From assembly GCA_037045155.1 (NCBI GenBank), contig JBAOIG010000005.1, forward strand, positions 1,218,459-1,282,458: DNA of 64,000 nt. The letters run 5' to 3'. The notes below the pieces were generated by a model. It saw nothing but the letters and a program-made list of their open reading frames with translations. It was not told where the DNA came from and made no database searches. Of this stretch, positions 45,828-54,313 are shown piece by piece. Positions within the stretch are counted from its first letter, which is position 1, and each line of letters starts with the position of its first letter. The position numbers and the translations under genes were made by a program. Source of the DNA: Thermomicrobiales bacterium (GTDB taxonomy: Bacteria > Chloroflexota > Chloroflexia > Thermomicrobiales > CFX8).

Positions 45828-47090
45828 TCATGCGTCGGGAGCAACTCGCGGCGAACGAGCGAATCGAATCGATAGTGCGCCGCCGATCAGCATCAGAATC
45901 GTCATCATCGGCCAGATCACACCCGGATTCGGGAGATCCAGCGCGATACCGGCCGTAAAGGTCGCCAGGGCAAACGACCCGCCCCAGACGATGCTGGTGG
46001 CTGAAAAATAGCGACCCCGTAGATGGAGCGGCGCCAGCCGCACCGGTACAACCGCCGTCACCGGCATGAACAGGATCTCGCCAGCCGTGTAGATCACAAA
46101 CGCGGCGACCGCGGCGGCAATTCCGACGTGGGGTGTCGCCAGGATGAACATGAAAGCGATCGCCCAGAGGACTGACGCCGTGACCAGCGGTCGGCCGATT
46201 TGACCGCGGTTGATCCATGCGGCGACGGGGATCTGCGTGCTGACGACAATGATGGTATTCAGCAGGAACAATGCGCCGATCGTTCCTTCTCCGATTCCGG
46301 CTGCTTCGCGCAAGTAGGCCGGCACGCTCATCGTGATCTGGGTGAAGCCGAACACGAGGATAAACAGGATGACGAGCGCGAAGATGAATGTCCGATCTGG
46401 CAGGACATCAGCCCATGTTCCATGCGCGCCGGCGCCATCCGTGGCGTGCAGCCGAATCGCGGGGACCGTTCTCCAGATCAACACTGCTGCGCTGGCGATC
46501 ATCAGTGCGCTGACGACGAAGAGGATGCGATATTCGTGCAGTCCGCCGCCCGCCACGATTGCGCCGCCCAGCATGCCCCCGACACCGATCCCGACTGCGT
46601 TCGCAACCCGGAGCACCGACATAGCCTCGGCCACCCGCGCTCGCGCGGTTAGCGACGCGATCGTCGAGTCGGAGGCCGGCCAGTAAACCTGACTGGCGAA
46701 ATTGAGCACGATCGTGACTGCCAGGAACGTCCAGACCGACGTGCCCCATGGGTAGATTGAGGTCGCGACGGCGATGACGGCCATGCAGACGAGCAACACG
46801 GGCCGGCCACCGCGTCGATCGATCTGCCCGGCAATCAGCATGAGAAAACCGATCCCACCGAGGCTGGCCATCGCGATGCCGCTGCCGACGATGCTGGCCC
46901 GGAGCCCGACGATCTGCGAGAAGAAGATCACCAGAAACGGGATGGTCATGCCGCGACCGGTCCAGAGGATCAGGTTGCCGAGCGCCATCGACCAGACAGC
47001 GCGGGGATGTTCGGCCAGAACCGACCGCAGGCGTGTCATCACGCCCGGCGGTCTCGTCGTGTCCTGCTCCTTCACGGTCGATTCCGACAC
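45828..47090 (-). CDS. Major facilitator superfamily (MFS) transporter, 420 aa
   Basis: GTG 47090 follows GAGGGG by 6 bases. Twelve predicted helices with MFS features: GRGMTIPFLVIFFSQIVGL, the A-motif-like loop AGQIDRRGGRPVLL between helices 2 and 3, and a central cytoplasmic loop. It resembles drug-efflux or sugar-efflux permeases. It lies 48 bases upstream of the F420-type oxidoreductase on the same strand, so they may be cotranscribed. Confidence 0.9.
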   Translation of the reverse strand: MSESTVKEQDTTRPPGVMTRLRSVLAEHPRAVWSMALGNLILWTGRGMTIPFLVIFFSQIVGLRASIVGSGIAMASLGGIGFLMLIAGQIDRRGGRPVLLVCMAVIAVATSIYPWGTSVWTFLAVTIVLNFASQVYWPASDSTIASLTARARVAEAMSVLRVANAVGIGVGGMLGGAIVAGGGLHEYRILFVVSALMIASAAVLIWRTVPAIRLHATDGAGAHGTWADVLPDRTFIFALVILFILVFGFTQITMSVPAYLREAAGIGEGTIGALFLLNTIIVVSTQIPVAAWINRGQIGRPLVTASVLWAIAFMFILATPHVGIAAAVAAFVIYTAGEILFMPVTAVVPVRLAPLHLRGRYFSATSIVWGGSFALATFTAGIALDLPNPGVIWPMMTILMLIGGALSIRFARSPRVAPDA

Positions 47091-47238
47091 GCAGATCCCC
47101 TCAGTCCCCGGTGAATCGTTCGACCGGGACAAGATATCAGCCGCGTCGCTGCTGCGACGCGGCTCCAACGGTGTATTGTGCAACAGTCTGGCGACATGGC
47201 AATACGTCAGACGGGGCGCGGCGCGGTCAGCACGGAGA

Positions 47239-47571
47239 TCAGATCGCTCGCACGCGGATCATCGTCAGGTATGGCGCAACGTCGGCAATGGGCGCGTCTT
47301 CCCAGCGCGCGCTACGCCCGGCAAAGAGCTCCACCACCGCGCGAATCTCGCCACGCGAGACCCGCCCTGCCACCCGGGTGTCGAACGCGATCATCCAGGC
47401 CGGCCCGCCAGGTGTGTCGGGCGCATACGCGACCCCCACCCGCTGCTGACCGGGGACCTCCACCCAGTACACACGGTCGCGGTCAACCCCGACGGATTCC
47501 CTGTATGGTAGCGCTCGTGCAATTGCGCCGATTTCATCCGCGACAGCCTGGGTCAATTCCGACACGATCAT
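47239..47571 (-). CDS. Hypothetical protein, 110 aa
   Basis: The predicted start ATG 47571 has GGAGG, but 17 bases away, so the true start is uncertain. The product is soluble, with RVYWVEVPGQQRVGVAYAP and GPAWMIAFDTRVAG, and shows no recognised domain. It lies between two divergently arranged neighbours and has codon use like the rest of the region. Confidence 0.55.
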   Translation of the reverse strand: MIVSELTQAVADEIGAIARALPYRESVGVDRDRVYWVEVPGQQRVGVAYAPDTPGGPAWMIAFDTRVAGRVSRGEIRAVVELFAGRSARWEDAPIADVAPYLTMIRVRAI

Positions 47572-47709
47572 TGGCGATGGCGTAGCTGCCTCCTTTCGTG
47601 GCGTCCCTGACGCCGATCGACTCTGCCATACCGATCGGGGAATAGCCAGATGCCACAGGTGTTGTACGAGACGATTGCCGACTGCACGATACCCTGTCAC
47701 GGAGGAGCC

Positions 47710-48318
47710 ATGAGCGTAGCGGATCTATGGGACGTCGCCTTGAACGTCGACGAGTACATCTCCTCGATGACTCAGAACCAGGGAGTGTTCGCCGCAGCGA
47801 TTGGCGCGACCGAGCTCACGGACCAGCAAAGGCGTCTGTTTGCCGGTGATCCCGTCCGGATCCTGGTCTTCACTGAAGATTTCTGCGGTGATTCCGCGCA
47901 GCTCATCCCGCCGGTTGCGCGATTGGCTCGGGAATCCGCGGATGTCGACTTACGAATACTTCGGCGCGACGATCATCGGGATATCGCCGCGAACTACCTG
48001 CGTAAGGACGGATACCAGGCGATCCCGGTCTTCATCGTGTTCGGCGCTGACGGTGGGGAGCGTGGATTCGTCATCGAGCGACCGCAGGTTGCCTACAGCG
48101 AGATGGCTGCGGAAACCAGCCGCTTTGCGTCCGAGCATCCGGAGATCGAGGGAGTCAGTCGAAACTACGATCGGATGCCGGATGAGACGAAGGCGGCAGT
48201 GCGAGCCAATATCGAACGATACCGGCGCACCCGGACATCGGAGTGGGTTGCGGCGCTGTTCGACGAGCTGGAGATAGCGGCCCGACGTGCCACGCTGACA
48301 ACCGCCGAGAGCGGCTGA
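47710..48318 (+). CDS. Thioredoxin-family protein with a single active-site Cys, 202 aa
   Basis: ATG 47710 follows GGAGG by 4 bases. The thioredoxin-like core has LVFTEDFCGDSAQLIPPV in place of the usual WCxxC, leaving one Cys in CGDS, and a cis-Pro region YQAIPVFIVFGADG. It matches the Thioredoxin_9-like group of cytosolic proteins. With only one active Cys it is more likely a monothiol reductant or a binding protein than a classic disulfide reductase. Confidence 0.85.
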   Translation: MSVADLWDVALNVDEYISSMTQNQGVFAAAIGATELTDQQRRLFAGDPVRILVFTEDFCGDSAQLIPPVARLARESADVDLRILRRDDHRDIAANYLRKDGYQAIPVFIVFGADGGERGFVIERPQVAYSEMAAETSRFASEHPEIEGVSRNYDRMPDETKAAVRANIERYRRTRTSEWVAALFDELEIAARRATLTTAESG

Positions 48319-48340
48319 CAACCATCTCTCGCGGCTGGAC

Positions 48341-48371
48341 TTGACGCTGGATGTCCCGTGACGTGTATGCT
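48341..48371 (+). promoter_or_regulatory. Possible promoter for the LCP gene
   Basis: TTGACG (48341-48346) and TATGCT (48366-48371) are 19 bases apart, slightly long. Confidence 0.3.
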
Positions 48372-48418
48372 CATGCGTGATTGTAGTCGCAGCGATACGC
48401 GCCGCACGCACGAGGATC

Positions 48419-49840
48419 ATGAGACGACGCCAACGCCCAAGTCCATTCTCGACCGCCTCGGCCCGGCCTCGACGGCGCGAGCGATCTCCACGCTACCCAT
48501 TGCCACGATCGAAGGGCGCACGCCCTTACGAGCATGACGGGGATGCGCGCCCGCAGTCTTCGTCGTTCGACCGGACGATGCGCCTACCGGCGTTCCTGCA
48601 TGCTGCCCGCCGCCGTCCGATCCGTTCAGTGCGAACCATCGCCGTTGTGCTTCTTCTGTTTCTGCCTGTCGCTTTGACGACCTGGGCCGCGTCAGTTGTG
48701 GTGCCGATCGCGATCGAAGCCCGACAAGCAGCCGGGCAGGTGTTCGTCACGCCGGTGGTGCGCGAGCATTTCGTCGATACACCGGGGACGCGAGTGCCCG
48801 AAATCCCGGGATCGCCAACAATCGCCTCAACGACCACCACCGGGATTGTCAGCATCCCGACCGCGACTCCGCTCCCGAATGCGACGCCAACGCCACCCGG
48901 GCCGACACCGACGCCGTATCCAGCGTGGGACAGCGATCGGCCGATCAACATACTCTTGCTTGGAGTCGACGCAAGGGTCGGCGAGGAAGGCCCCCCGCGA
49001 AGCGACACGATGATCATTGTGCGGATCGATCCCGTCTCGAAACGGGTCGACATGCTGTCGATCCCCCGCGACTTGCTCGTCGAAATCCCTGGCTATAGCG
49101 CGACGAAGATCAACGCCGCATACCCGTATGGCGAGATGAACTCCGACATCCCGGGCGGCGGACCGACGCTCGCCGCGCAGACAGTCGAGTACAACTTCGG
49201 CATTCGTATCGACTATTTCGCCGAGGTGGACATTGTCGGGATGGAGAAGGTAGTGGACACGCTCGGTGGCGTCGTAGTCGACGTCCCCGGGATCATTAAG
49301 GATGATCAGTACCCGACGGGGGACTACGGATATACCCGTGTGTACTTCACCCCTGGGTTACAGCTCATGGACGGGCAAACCGCTGTGCGCTTCTCCCGAA
49401 CCCGGCATGGTGATGGCGACTTCGCCCGTCAGGCGCGCCAGCAGCAGGTGTTGATGGCCATCCGTGACCGCGCGATCGATACCGGCGCGATCACCAAGCT
49501 CCCGGAATTACTGGGCGAGGTCGGCGCGTCCGTTCGGACTGACTTGTCGCTACGCCAGATGTTCGCGCTCGCGCGACTTGCCCAAGAGATCAACCGCAAC
49601 GACATCTACACGCACAGCATGGCGCCATATGTGCAGGTGAGCTGGATCGACGGCGGGTACTACCTGGTCGGCAATTGGGATGCCATCCGCGCGATGGTTA
49701 GCGACTTCCCCAGCGATTCGAATGCACAGCGCCCACTTGAGTCCTCGGCCCCGGTGGAGACGCCAGTAGTCTCTCCGACGATCCCACCGCGGCCAGTCCC
49801 GACCGCCACTCCGACCACGCCGAGCCGGCTCGTTCCGTAA
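48419..49840 (+). CDS. LytR-CpsA-Psr (LCP) family protein, 473 aa
   Basis: ATG 48419 follows GAGG closely. A basic cytoplasmic N-terminus of about 70 residues precedes one transmembrane helix (about 74-97: IAVVLLLFLPVALTTWAAS). A Thr/Pro-rich extracellular linker leads to the LCP domain (about 185-410) with NILLLGVDAR, RSDTMIIVRIDP, LSIPRDLLVEIPG, KINAAYPYG, and the Arg-rich RFSRTRHGDGDFARQARQQQ. The tail is Pro/Thr-rich. LCP enzymes attach polymers from lipid carriers to the wall peptidoglycan or, in other lineages, to other acceptors. Confidence 0.95.
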   Translation: MRRRQRPSPFSTASARPRRRERSPRYPLPRSKGARPYEHDGDARPQSSSFDRTMRLPAFLHAARRRPIRSVRTIAVVLLLFLPVALTTWAASVVVPIAIEARQAAGQVFVTPVVREHFVDTPGTRVPEIPGSPTIASTTTTGIVSIPTATPLPNATPTPPGPTPTPYPAWDSDRPINILLLGVDARVGEEGPPRSDTMIIVRIDPVSKRVDMLSIPRDLLVEIPGYSATKINAAYPYGEMNSDIPGGGPTLAAQTVEYNFGIRIDYFAEVDIVGMEKVVDTLGGVVVDVPGIIKDDQYPTGDYGYTRVYFTPGLQLMDGQTAVRFSRTRHGDGDFARQARQQQVLMAIRDRAIDTGAITKLPELLGEVGASVRTDLSLRQMFALARLAQEINRNDIYTHSMAPYVQVSWIDGGYYLVGNWDAIRAMVSDFPSDSNAQRPLESSAPVETPVVSPTIPPRPVPTATPTTPSRLVP

Positions 49841-50569
49841 TCATCCCTCCGGCTCACCCGGGGCCGTCTTCTGATTCACCCAATCGCGGGTGGCAAGCCG
49901 CGCGCGCGCCAGAGCCGATGCCGCGCGCGCGGCGGCGACGGTTGCCTTGTCGCTCGCGAATCGTCGGGCGAAGTCGATGCTCTCCCTTGCCGTTGCGAGG
50001 TCGCGGTCGATCTGTCCCCGGCTCAGGCCGGCCGTTCCGAGGTGTTCGGCGACGACCTCCGGTGATGCCTCCCGGCTCCAGTGGCTGAGCGTCCCGAGGA
50101 CTGGCAGGATGCCAACGATGTTCGAGACCAGCGGGAACCCGGGAACCATGCGGAGCGGCGCCATCGTTGCGGGTCGCCGCTGGGTGACCTGTCTGGCTGC
50201 CTCCGGCATCGGGCTGACTCGCTCGTCGAGCGCAAGCGCATGGGCCAGGGAAAGGTAGGAAGGAATACGTCGGATAAGGCTGTTGGCCCGGGTGCGGAGA
50301 TCGTCGGTCTGAGACAATGCGTCGCGCACTGCCGCGGCAAGCTCCTGTTTCGTTGCCAGGTTCGGGTCCCAGTGAATTCGAACCCCCTCCGGCGTCGCTT
50401 CTGCCTCGCTCACGCCGGGTGTAACACTCACCATCGCGGCAACGGTGCGCGCCTCGATGACTCGGTTCTGTGCCATTTGCGTTGCCGGCTCCTGCGTCCA
50501 GGTAAGCAGGAGCGAGCCTTGTTCCTCGTCCTGCGCCCAGACCCGGATCGTCGGTGTGCCAGATTCCAT
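49841..50569 (-). CDS. Hypothetical protein with an HMA-like N-terminal region, 242 aa
   Basis: ATG 50569 begins MESGTPTIRVWAQDEE. The segment from VIEARTVAAMVSVTPGVSEA to AAAVRDAL has the spacing of a heavy-metal-associated (ferredoxin-like) domain but lacks the CxxC metal site. The C-terminal half is helical and includes one weak hydrophobic stretch (FPLVSNIVGILPVLGTL). Function unknown. It abuts the convergent LCP gene and is divergent from rpiA. Confidence 0.7.
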   Translation of the reverse strand: MESGTPTIRVWAQDEEQGSLLLTWTQEPATQMAQNRVIEARTVAAMVSVTPGVSEAEATPEGVRIHWDPNLATKQELAAAVRDALSQTDDLRTRANSLIRRIPSYLSLAHALALDERVSPMPEAARQVTQRRPATMAPLRMVPGFPLVSNIVGILPVLGTLSHWSREASPEVVAEHLGTAGLSRGQIDRDLATARESIDFARRFASDKATVAAARAASALARARLATRDWVNQKTAPGEPEG

Positions 50570-50667
50570 CGTTGTACCCGCTGTCCTCAACGCCGAGCGT
50601 CATCGTTTCGGTAATCCTACCCGCTGGATGCGTGCAACGTTGTGACCGCTTCGGGTATCCTCGAATC

Positions 50668-51375
50668 ATGACGATTGACGCGCGCGCGAGCCAAAATGCA
50701 GAGAGCAAACAACGGGTGGCCGAAGCGGCCGCGCGGATGGTCGAGGACGGGATGATCGTCGGCCTCGGCAGTGGATCGACGGCCGAGCTGTTTGTCCGCG
50801 CCCTTGGCGCCCGGGTCGCCGACGGGCTGCGAGTGCGCGCCGTCGCGACGTCGAGCCGGACGGAGACGATCGCACGGTCGATGGGCATCGAGGTCGTCGA
50901 GCTTGACTGTCCGCTCGATCTGGTAGTCGATGGCGCTGACGCTGTCGAGCGCGGAACGTTGGCCGCAATCAAAGGGCTTGGTGGCGCGCTGACCCGTGAG
51001 AAGGTCGTTGCGGCGGCGGCGCGGAGATTCGTGCTGATCGTCGACACGACGAAAGTTGTCAATCGATTCGGTGACGCATTCGTCCGGGTTCCGGCGCCAG
51101 TCGAGGTTCTCCCATTTGGCTGGAAGATGACGGCTCGGCGTCTAGCGGAGATTGGCTCGCCAGTCGTGCGGGAGCAAGACGGTGCGCCAGTGATGACGGA
51201 CAACGGAAACCTGATTGTTGACCTCTACCACCCTGGCGAGCTGGATCCGCATCGGCTAGCGGCGGCGATCGACTCGATCACCGGGGTCGTCGAGCACGGT
51301 CTGTTCCTCGATATGGCGGTCAGCGCGATCGTGGGTTCGCCCGACGATATCTACCAGCTTCACCGCGACCGCTGA
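50668..51375 (+). CDS. rpiA: Ribose-5-phosphate isomerase A, 235 aa
   Basis: The RpiA landmarks are IVGLGSGSTAELFVRALG, DLVVDGADAVE, IKGLGGALTREKVVA, and VVEHGLFLDMA near the end. It interconverts ribose-5-phosphate and ribulose-5-phosphate in the pentose phosphate pathway. ATG 50668 has no Shine-Dalgarno site, and a TATCCT box lies only 7 bases before it, which suggests a leaderless or near-leaderless mRNA. It is a single gene, divergent from the preceding one. Confidence 0.93.
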   Translation: MTIDARASQNAESKQRVAEAAARMVEDGMIVGLGSGSTAELFVRALGARVADGLRVRAVATSSRTETIARSMGIEVVELDCPLDLVVDGADAVERGTLAAIKGLGGALTREKVVAAAARRFVLIVDTTKVVNRFGDAFVRVPAPVEVLPFGWKMTARRLAEIGSPVVREQDGAPVMTDNGNLIVDLYHPGELDPHRLAAAIDSITGVVEHGLFLDMAVSAIVGSPDDIYQLHRDR

Positions 51376-51438
51376 CCCATTCCTCCCCCCGTGATCCCGC
51401 AGAACCATCGACATGTTCGGAAGGCGATTATCGTCGCG

Positions 51439-51444
51439 TAGAAT
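51439..51444 (+). promoter_or_regulatory. Candidate -10 box for the F420-type oxidoreductase gene
   Basis: TAGAAT lies 36 bases before GTG 51480; a weak TTCGGA is 17 bases further up. Confidence 0.35.
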
Positions 51445-51479
51445 GCCGTGGTTGGTTTCGTGTGATGAAGGGGTTCGTC

Positions 51480-52334
51480 GTGACGGAGAATTCGCGCGTG
51501 CGGTTCGGGATCGTGAGTGGGACGCGGGAGCCGTTTCCCGAGCTGGTCAGGCGCTGGCAGGAGGCGGAGTCACTCGGGTTCGACACGGTCTGGGTGACCG
51601 ACCATTTCATTACCGGCTCTGAGCCGGGGCAGGATCTGGAACCGATCCTTGAAGCCTGGACGTCGATCGCGGCGCTGGCGATGGCAACAACAACGATCCG
51701 ATTCGGTGTGATGGTGACCGGCAATACGTATCGCAACCCGGCCCTGCTGGCAAAGCAGGCAGTGACCATCGACCATATCTCCGACGGTCGACTGATCCTC
51801 GGCTTTGGCGCTGGATGGTGGGAGCGCGAGCACGCCGCCTACGGATATGACTTTCCCAGCAACCGCGAGCTTGTCGATCGGTTCGGGGAGGCGCTAGAGA
51901 TCATGACCCGGCTGCAGGAGGACGAGCGGGCGACGGTCCGGGGCCAGTACTACTGGGTGGATGACGCGCCGTTCGAGCCGAAGCCGATCCAGCGCCCGCA
52001 TGTCCCGCTCCTGGTTGGCGCCTCGGGTCCTCGAATGCTCCGCCTGACGGCGAAATACGCCGACGAATGGAACACGCGTGGCCCGGTTGATGAGGTCGCG
52101 CCGCGGATTCAGGCGCTCAACGATGCGTGCCGGGAGATCGGACGAAACCCGAACGAAATCGTCCGCTCGATCTGGCCCTATGGCGACCCGTGGACCTCGG
52201 TCGATGACGTGCAGGTGATGGTTACCGACTATCGACGGCTTGGCTTTGACGAGGTCGTCTTCGCCTGGCCCGGTAAGGACAATGTCGACGTGATGCGGAC
52301 GTTCGCGCAGGACGTGATGTCGGATCTTCGCTAG
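51480..52334 (+). CDS. LLM-class F420-dependent oxidoreductase, 284 aa
   Basis: GTG 51480 follows AAGGGG by 6 bases. It shares the luciferase-like pattern of its paralogue at 44914-45780: RFGIVSGTREPF, FDTVWVTDHF, GVMVTGNTYRNPA, KQAVTIDHISDGRLILGFGAGW and HVPLLVGASGPRML. It probably uses F420H2 or F420 to reduce or oxidise an unknown substrate. The cyclase-family gene follows after 39 bases on the same strand, so they likely share an mRNA. Confidence 0.9.
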   Translation: MTENSRVRFGIVSGTREPFPELVRRWQEAESLGFDTVWVTDHFITGSEPGQDLEPILEAWTSIAALAMATTTIRFGVMVTGNTYRNPALLAKQAVTIDHISDGRLILGFGAGWWEREHAAYGYDFPSNRELVDRFGEALEIMTRLQEDERATVRGQYYWVDDAPFEPKPIQRPHVPLLVGASGPRMLRLTAKYADEWNTRGPVDEVAPRIQALNDACREIGRNPNEIVRSIWPYGDPWTSVDDVQVMVTDYRRLGFDEVVFAWPGKDNVDVMRTFAQDVMSDLR

Positions 52335-52373
52335 TCGCCCGACCTGCAGACTCTTAGCGACAGGATGAGGAAG

Positions 52374-53051
52374 ATGGCGAACAACGTTCGGCTGATCGAC
52401 GTCAGTATCCCGATCTATCCCGGCATGTGCGAGTGGATTGGCGAAAACATCGTTGCCACCGAGCCGCTTTCGAGCACGCCGGCCGACGAGGCGAATGTCA
52501 CCCGCCTCGTCCTGACATCGCACACTGGCACGCACGTCGATCCGCCCCGGCACTTCGTCCACGGCGCGACGACGATCGATGCCATCCCGCTCGACCGATG
52601 GATCGGACCCTGCTGGGTTGCAGATCTGACCGGATCGAATCCCGAAGTCACGGCGTCCGACCTGGATGCCGCGAATGTGCCGGCCGGGACCGAGCGGCTG
52701 ATCCTGAAAACACGCAACTCAGAGCTCTGGCGTAGTGCGCCGGATCGGTTCGAGGATCACTTCGTCGGACTATCGCTCGATGGCGCAGAGTGGGTCGTTC
52801 AGCGCGGTATCCGGCTAATCGGCATCGACTATCTCTCGATTGGACCCTTGTACACCACCGGAACTGAGACGCACCTGATGCTCCTGGAGAACGATGTGCT
52901 CATCGTCGAAGGGCTCGACCTCGGCGCGATCGATCCCGGCGCGTGGGAACTGCTCTGCATGCCGCTCAAGCTGCGCGACGGTGATGGCGCGCCGGCGCGG
53001 GTCGCGCTGCGCGGTCCGCTGGATAGTGAGCCTATCGAGGCCGCGCGCTGA
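52374..53051 (+). CDS. Cyclase/kynurenine formamidase-like metal hydrolase, 225 aa
   Basis: ATG 52374 follows GAGG by 5 bases. The family motif HxGTHxDxPxH is present as SHTGTHVDPPRHF (about residues 53-65), with the further metal/active stretch YLSIGPL and HLMLLENDVLIVEGLDL. Members hydrolyse N-formylkynurenine or related amides, or act as polyketide-type cyclases. The 3' end overlaps the convergent aminotransferase by 20 bases. Confidence 0.9.
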   Translation: MANNVRLIDVSIPIYPGMCEWIGENIVATEPLSSTPADEANVTRLVLTSHTGTHVDPPRHFVHGATTIDAIPLDRWIGPCWVADLTGSNPEVTASDLDAANVPAGTERLILKTRNSELWRSAPDRFEDHFVGLSLDGAEWVVQRGIRLIGIDYLSIGPLYTTGTETHLMLLENDVLIVEGLDLGAIDPGAWELLCMPLKLRDGDGAPARVALRGPLDSEPIEAAR

Positions 53052-54201
53052 GGAGCCGCTCGGCGGCGGCATCGATGGTTGCGAGTTGCTTCGCGAAACA
53101 GAATCGTGCCAGCGGCGGGGCGGTCGCCGGGTCGAGATAGAACGCCGATGGCGGAATTGCCGCAACCCCAACATCGCGGGTGAGATAGCGACAGAAGGCG
53201 ATGTCCTCGCTGAATCCCCAGGTCGTGATGTCGGCCATCAGAAAGTAGCTCCCCTGGCAATCCAGTGGAGGAAGCCCGGCGTCCCCTAATGCTGCCCGGA
53301 GACGATCGCGTCGTTCGGCATAACCGTCGCGCAACTCCTGGTAGTAACCACGCGCACCCGCTTGCTCGATCGCCTCGGCCATCGCCTCCTGGAACGGCGT
53401 CGCTGTCGCGAACACGACGAACTGATGAACCGATCGGAGCGCAGCATTCAGCGCCGCCGGCCCGACGGTATAGCCGATCTTCCAACCCGTCATCGAGAAC
53501 GTCTTGCCGGTGGAGTTGATCGTCAGAGTTCGTTCGAACATGCCAGGTAGTAGCGCAATCGGCACGTGCTCGTGATGGTCGAAGACGATCCGATCGTAGA
53601 CCTCATCGCTGAGGAGGATTATGTCATGCTCGACGCACAGCGACGCAATGAGCTCGAGCTCTGCTCGCTGAAACACCTTTCCGGTCGGATTGTGCGGGGT
53701 ATTCAACAGCAGAACCCGAGTCCGAGGGTTGAGGACCGCGCGAAGCTCGTCCTCGTCGAAGCTCCAGTCGGGTGGGTTGAGCCGGACAACTCTCGGAATT
53801 CCACCGGCCATCACGACATCGGCGACATAGCCGTCGTAGAACGGTTCGAAAAAGACTACCTCGTCACCAGGGTCGATAAAGGCGATCATCGCGGTGAATA
53901 GTGCTTCGGTCGCGCCTGTGGTTACCGTCACCTCGCTGTCGGGATCGATCTCGCGGCCGAATCTCGCCGCCCAGTCGGCAGCGATCGCGCGTCGCAAGCG
54001 CGGTGTCCCATGACTCGGGGCGTATTGGTTGTGGTCGGCGGCGATTGCTCGCGCTGCCGCGTCCTTCACGAAATCGGGGCCGGCGAAATCGGGGAAGCCC
54101 TGCCCGAGGTTGATTGCCTGATGTTCGGTCGCCAGCCGACTCATCTCGGTGAAGACCGATGTCCCGAACCTCTGGATTCTCAGCGACCCAATATCTGTCA
54201 C
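53032..54201 (-). CDS. Class I/II aminotransferase (kynurenine/methionine aminotransferase-like), 389 aa
   Basis: GTG 54201 follows GAGGGGG by 4-5 bases. Fold type I PLP enzyme: INLGQGFPDF, NQYAPSHGTPRLRRAI, VTTGATEALF, LLNTPHNPTGKV, LLSDEVYDRIVFD, and the PLP Lys in NSTGKTFSMTGWKIGY. This pattern is typical of YbdL/kynurenine aminotransferase-type enzymes that act on methionine, glutamine or kynurenine. The function is probably amino acid metabolism. Confidence 0.93.
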   Translation of the reverse strand: MTDIGSLRIQRFGTSVFTEMSRLATEHQAINLGQGFPDFAGPDFVKDAAARAIAADHNQYAPSHGTPRLRRAIAADWAARFGREIDPDSEVTVTTGATEALFTAMIAFIDPGDEVVFFEPFYDGYVADVVMAGGIPRVVRLNPPDWSFDEDELRAVLNPRTRVLLLNTPHNPTGKVFQRAELELIASLCVEHDIILLSDEVYDRIVFDHHEHVPIALLPGMFERTLTINSTGKTFSMTGWKIGYTVGPAALNAALRSVHQFVVFATATPFQEAMAEAIEQAGARGYYQELRDGYAERRDRLRAALGDAGLPPLDCQGSYFLMADITTWGFSEDIAFCRYLTRDVGVAAIPPSAFYLDPATAPPLARFCFAKQLATIDAAAERLLSARPR

Positions 54202-54252
54202 GGCGCCCCCTCTCGTGGCAGCAGTATAGACCGGGCGCCGGTGAGCACAAAC

Positions 54253-54289
54253 GCGAAGAGCGGCCGTCGTGATGACGACCGCTCTTCGC
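54253..54289. terminator. Terminator hairpin after the ThDP enzyme gene
   Basis: Arms gcgaagagcgg (54253-54263) and ccgctcttcgc (54279-54289) pair perfectly, and inner bases cgtc/gacg extend the stem. Serves the minus-strand gene ending at 54314. Confidence 0.65.
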
Positions 54290-54313
54290 AGTGTGTCGTG
54301 TCGCAAGCTGCGC

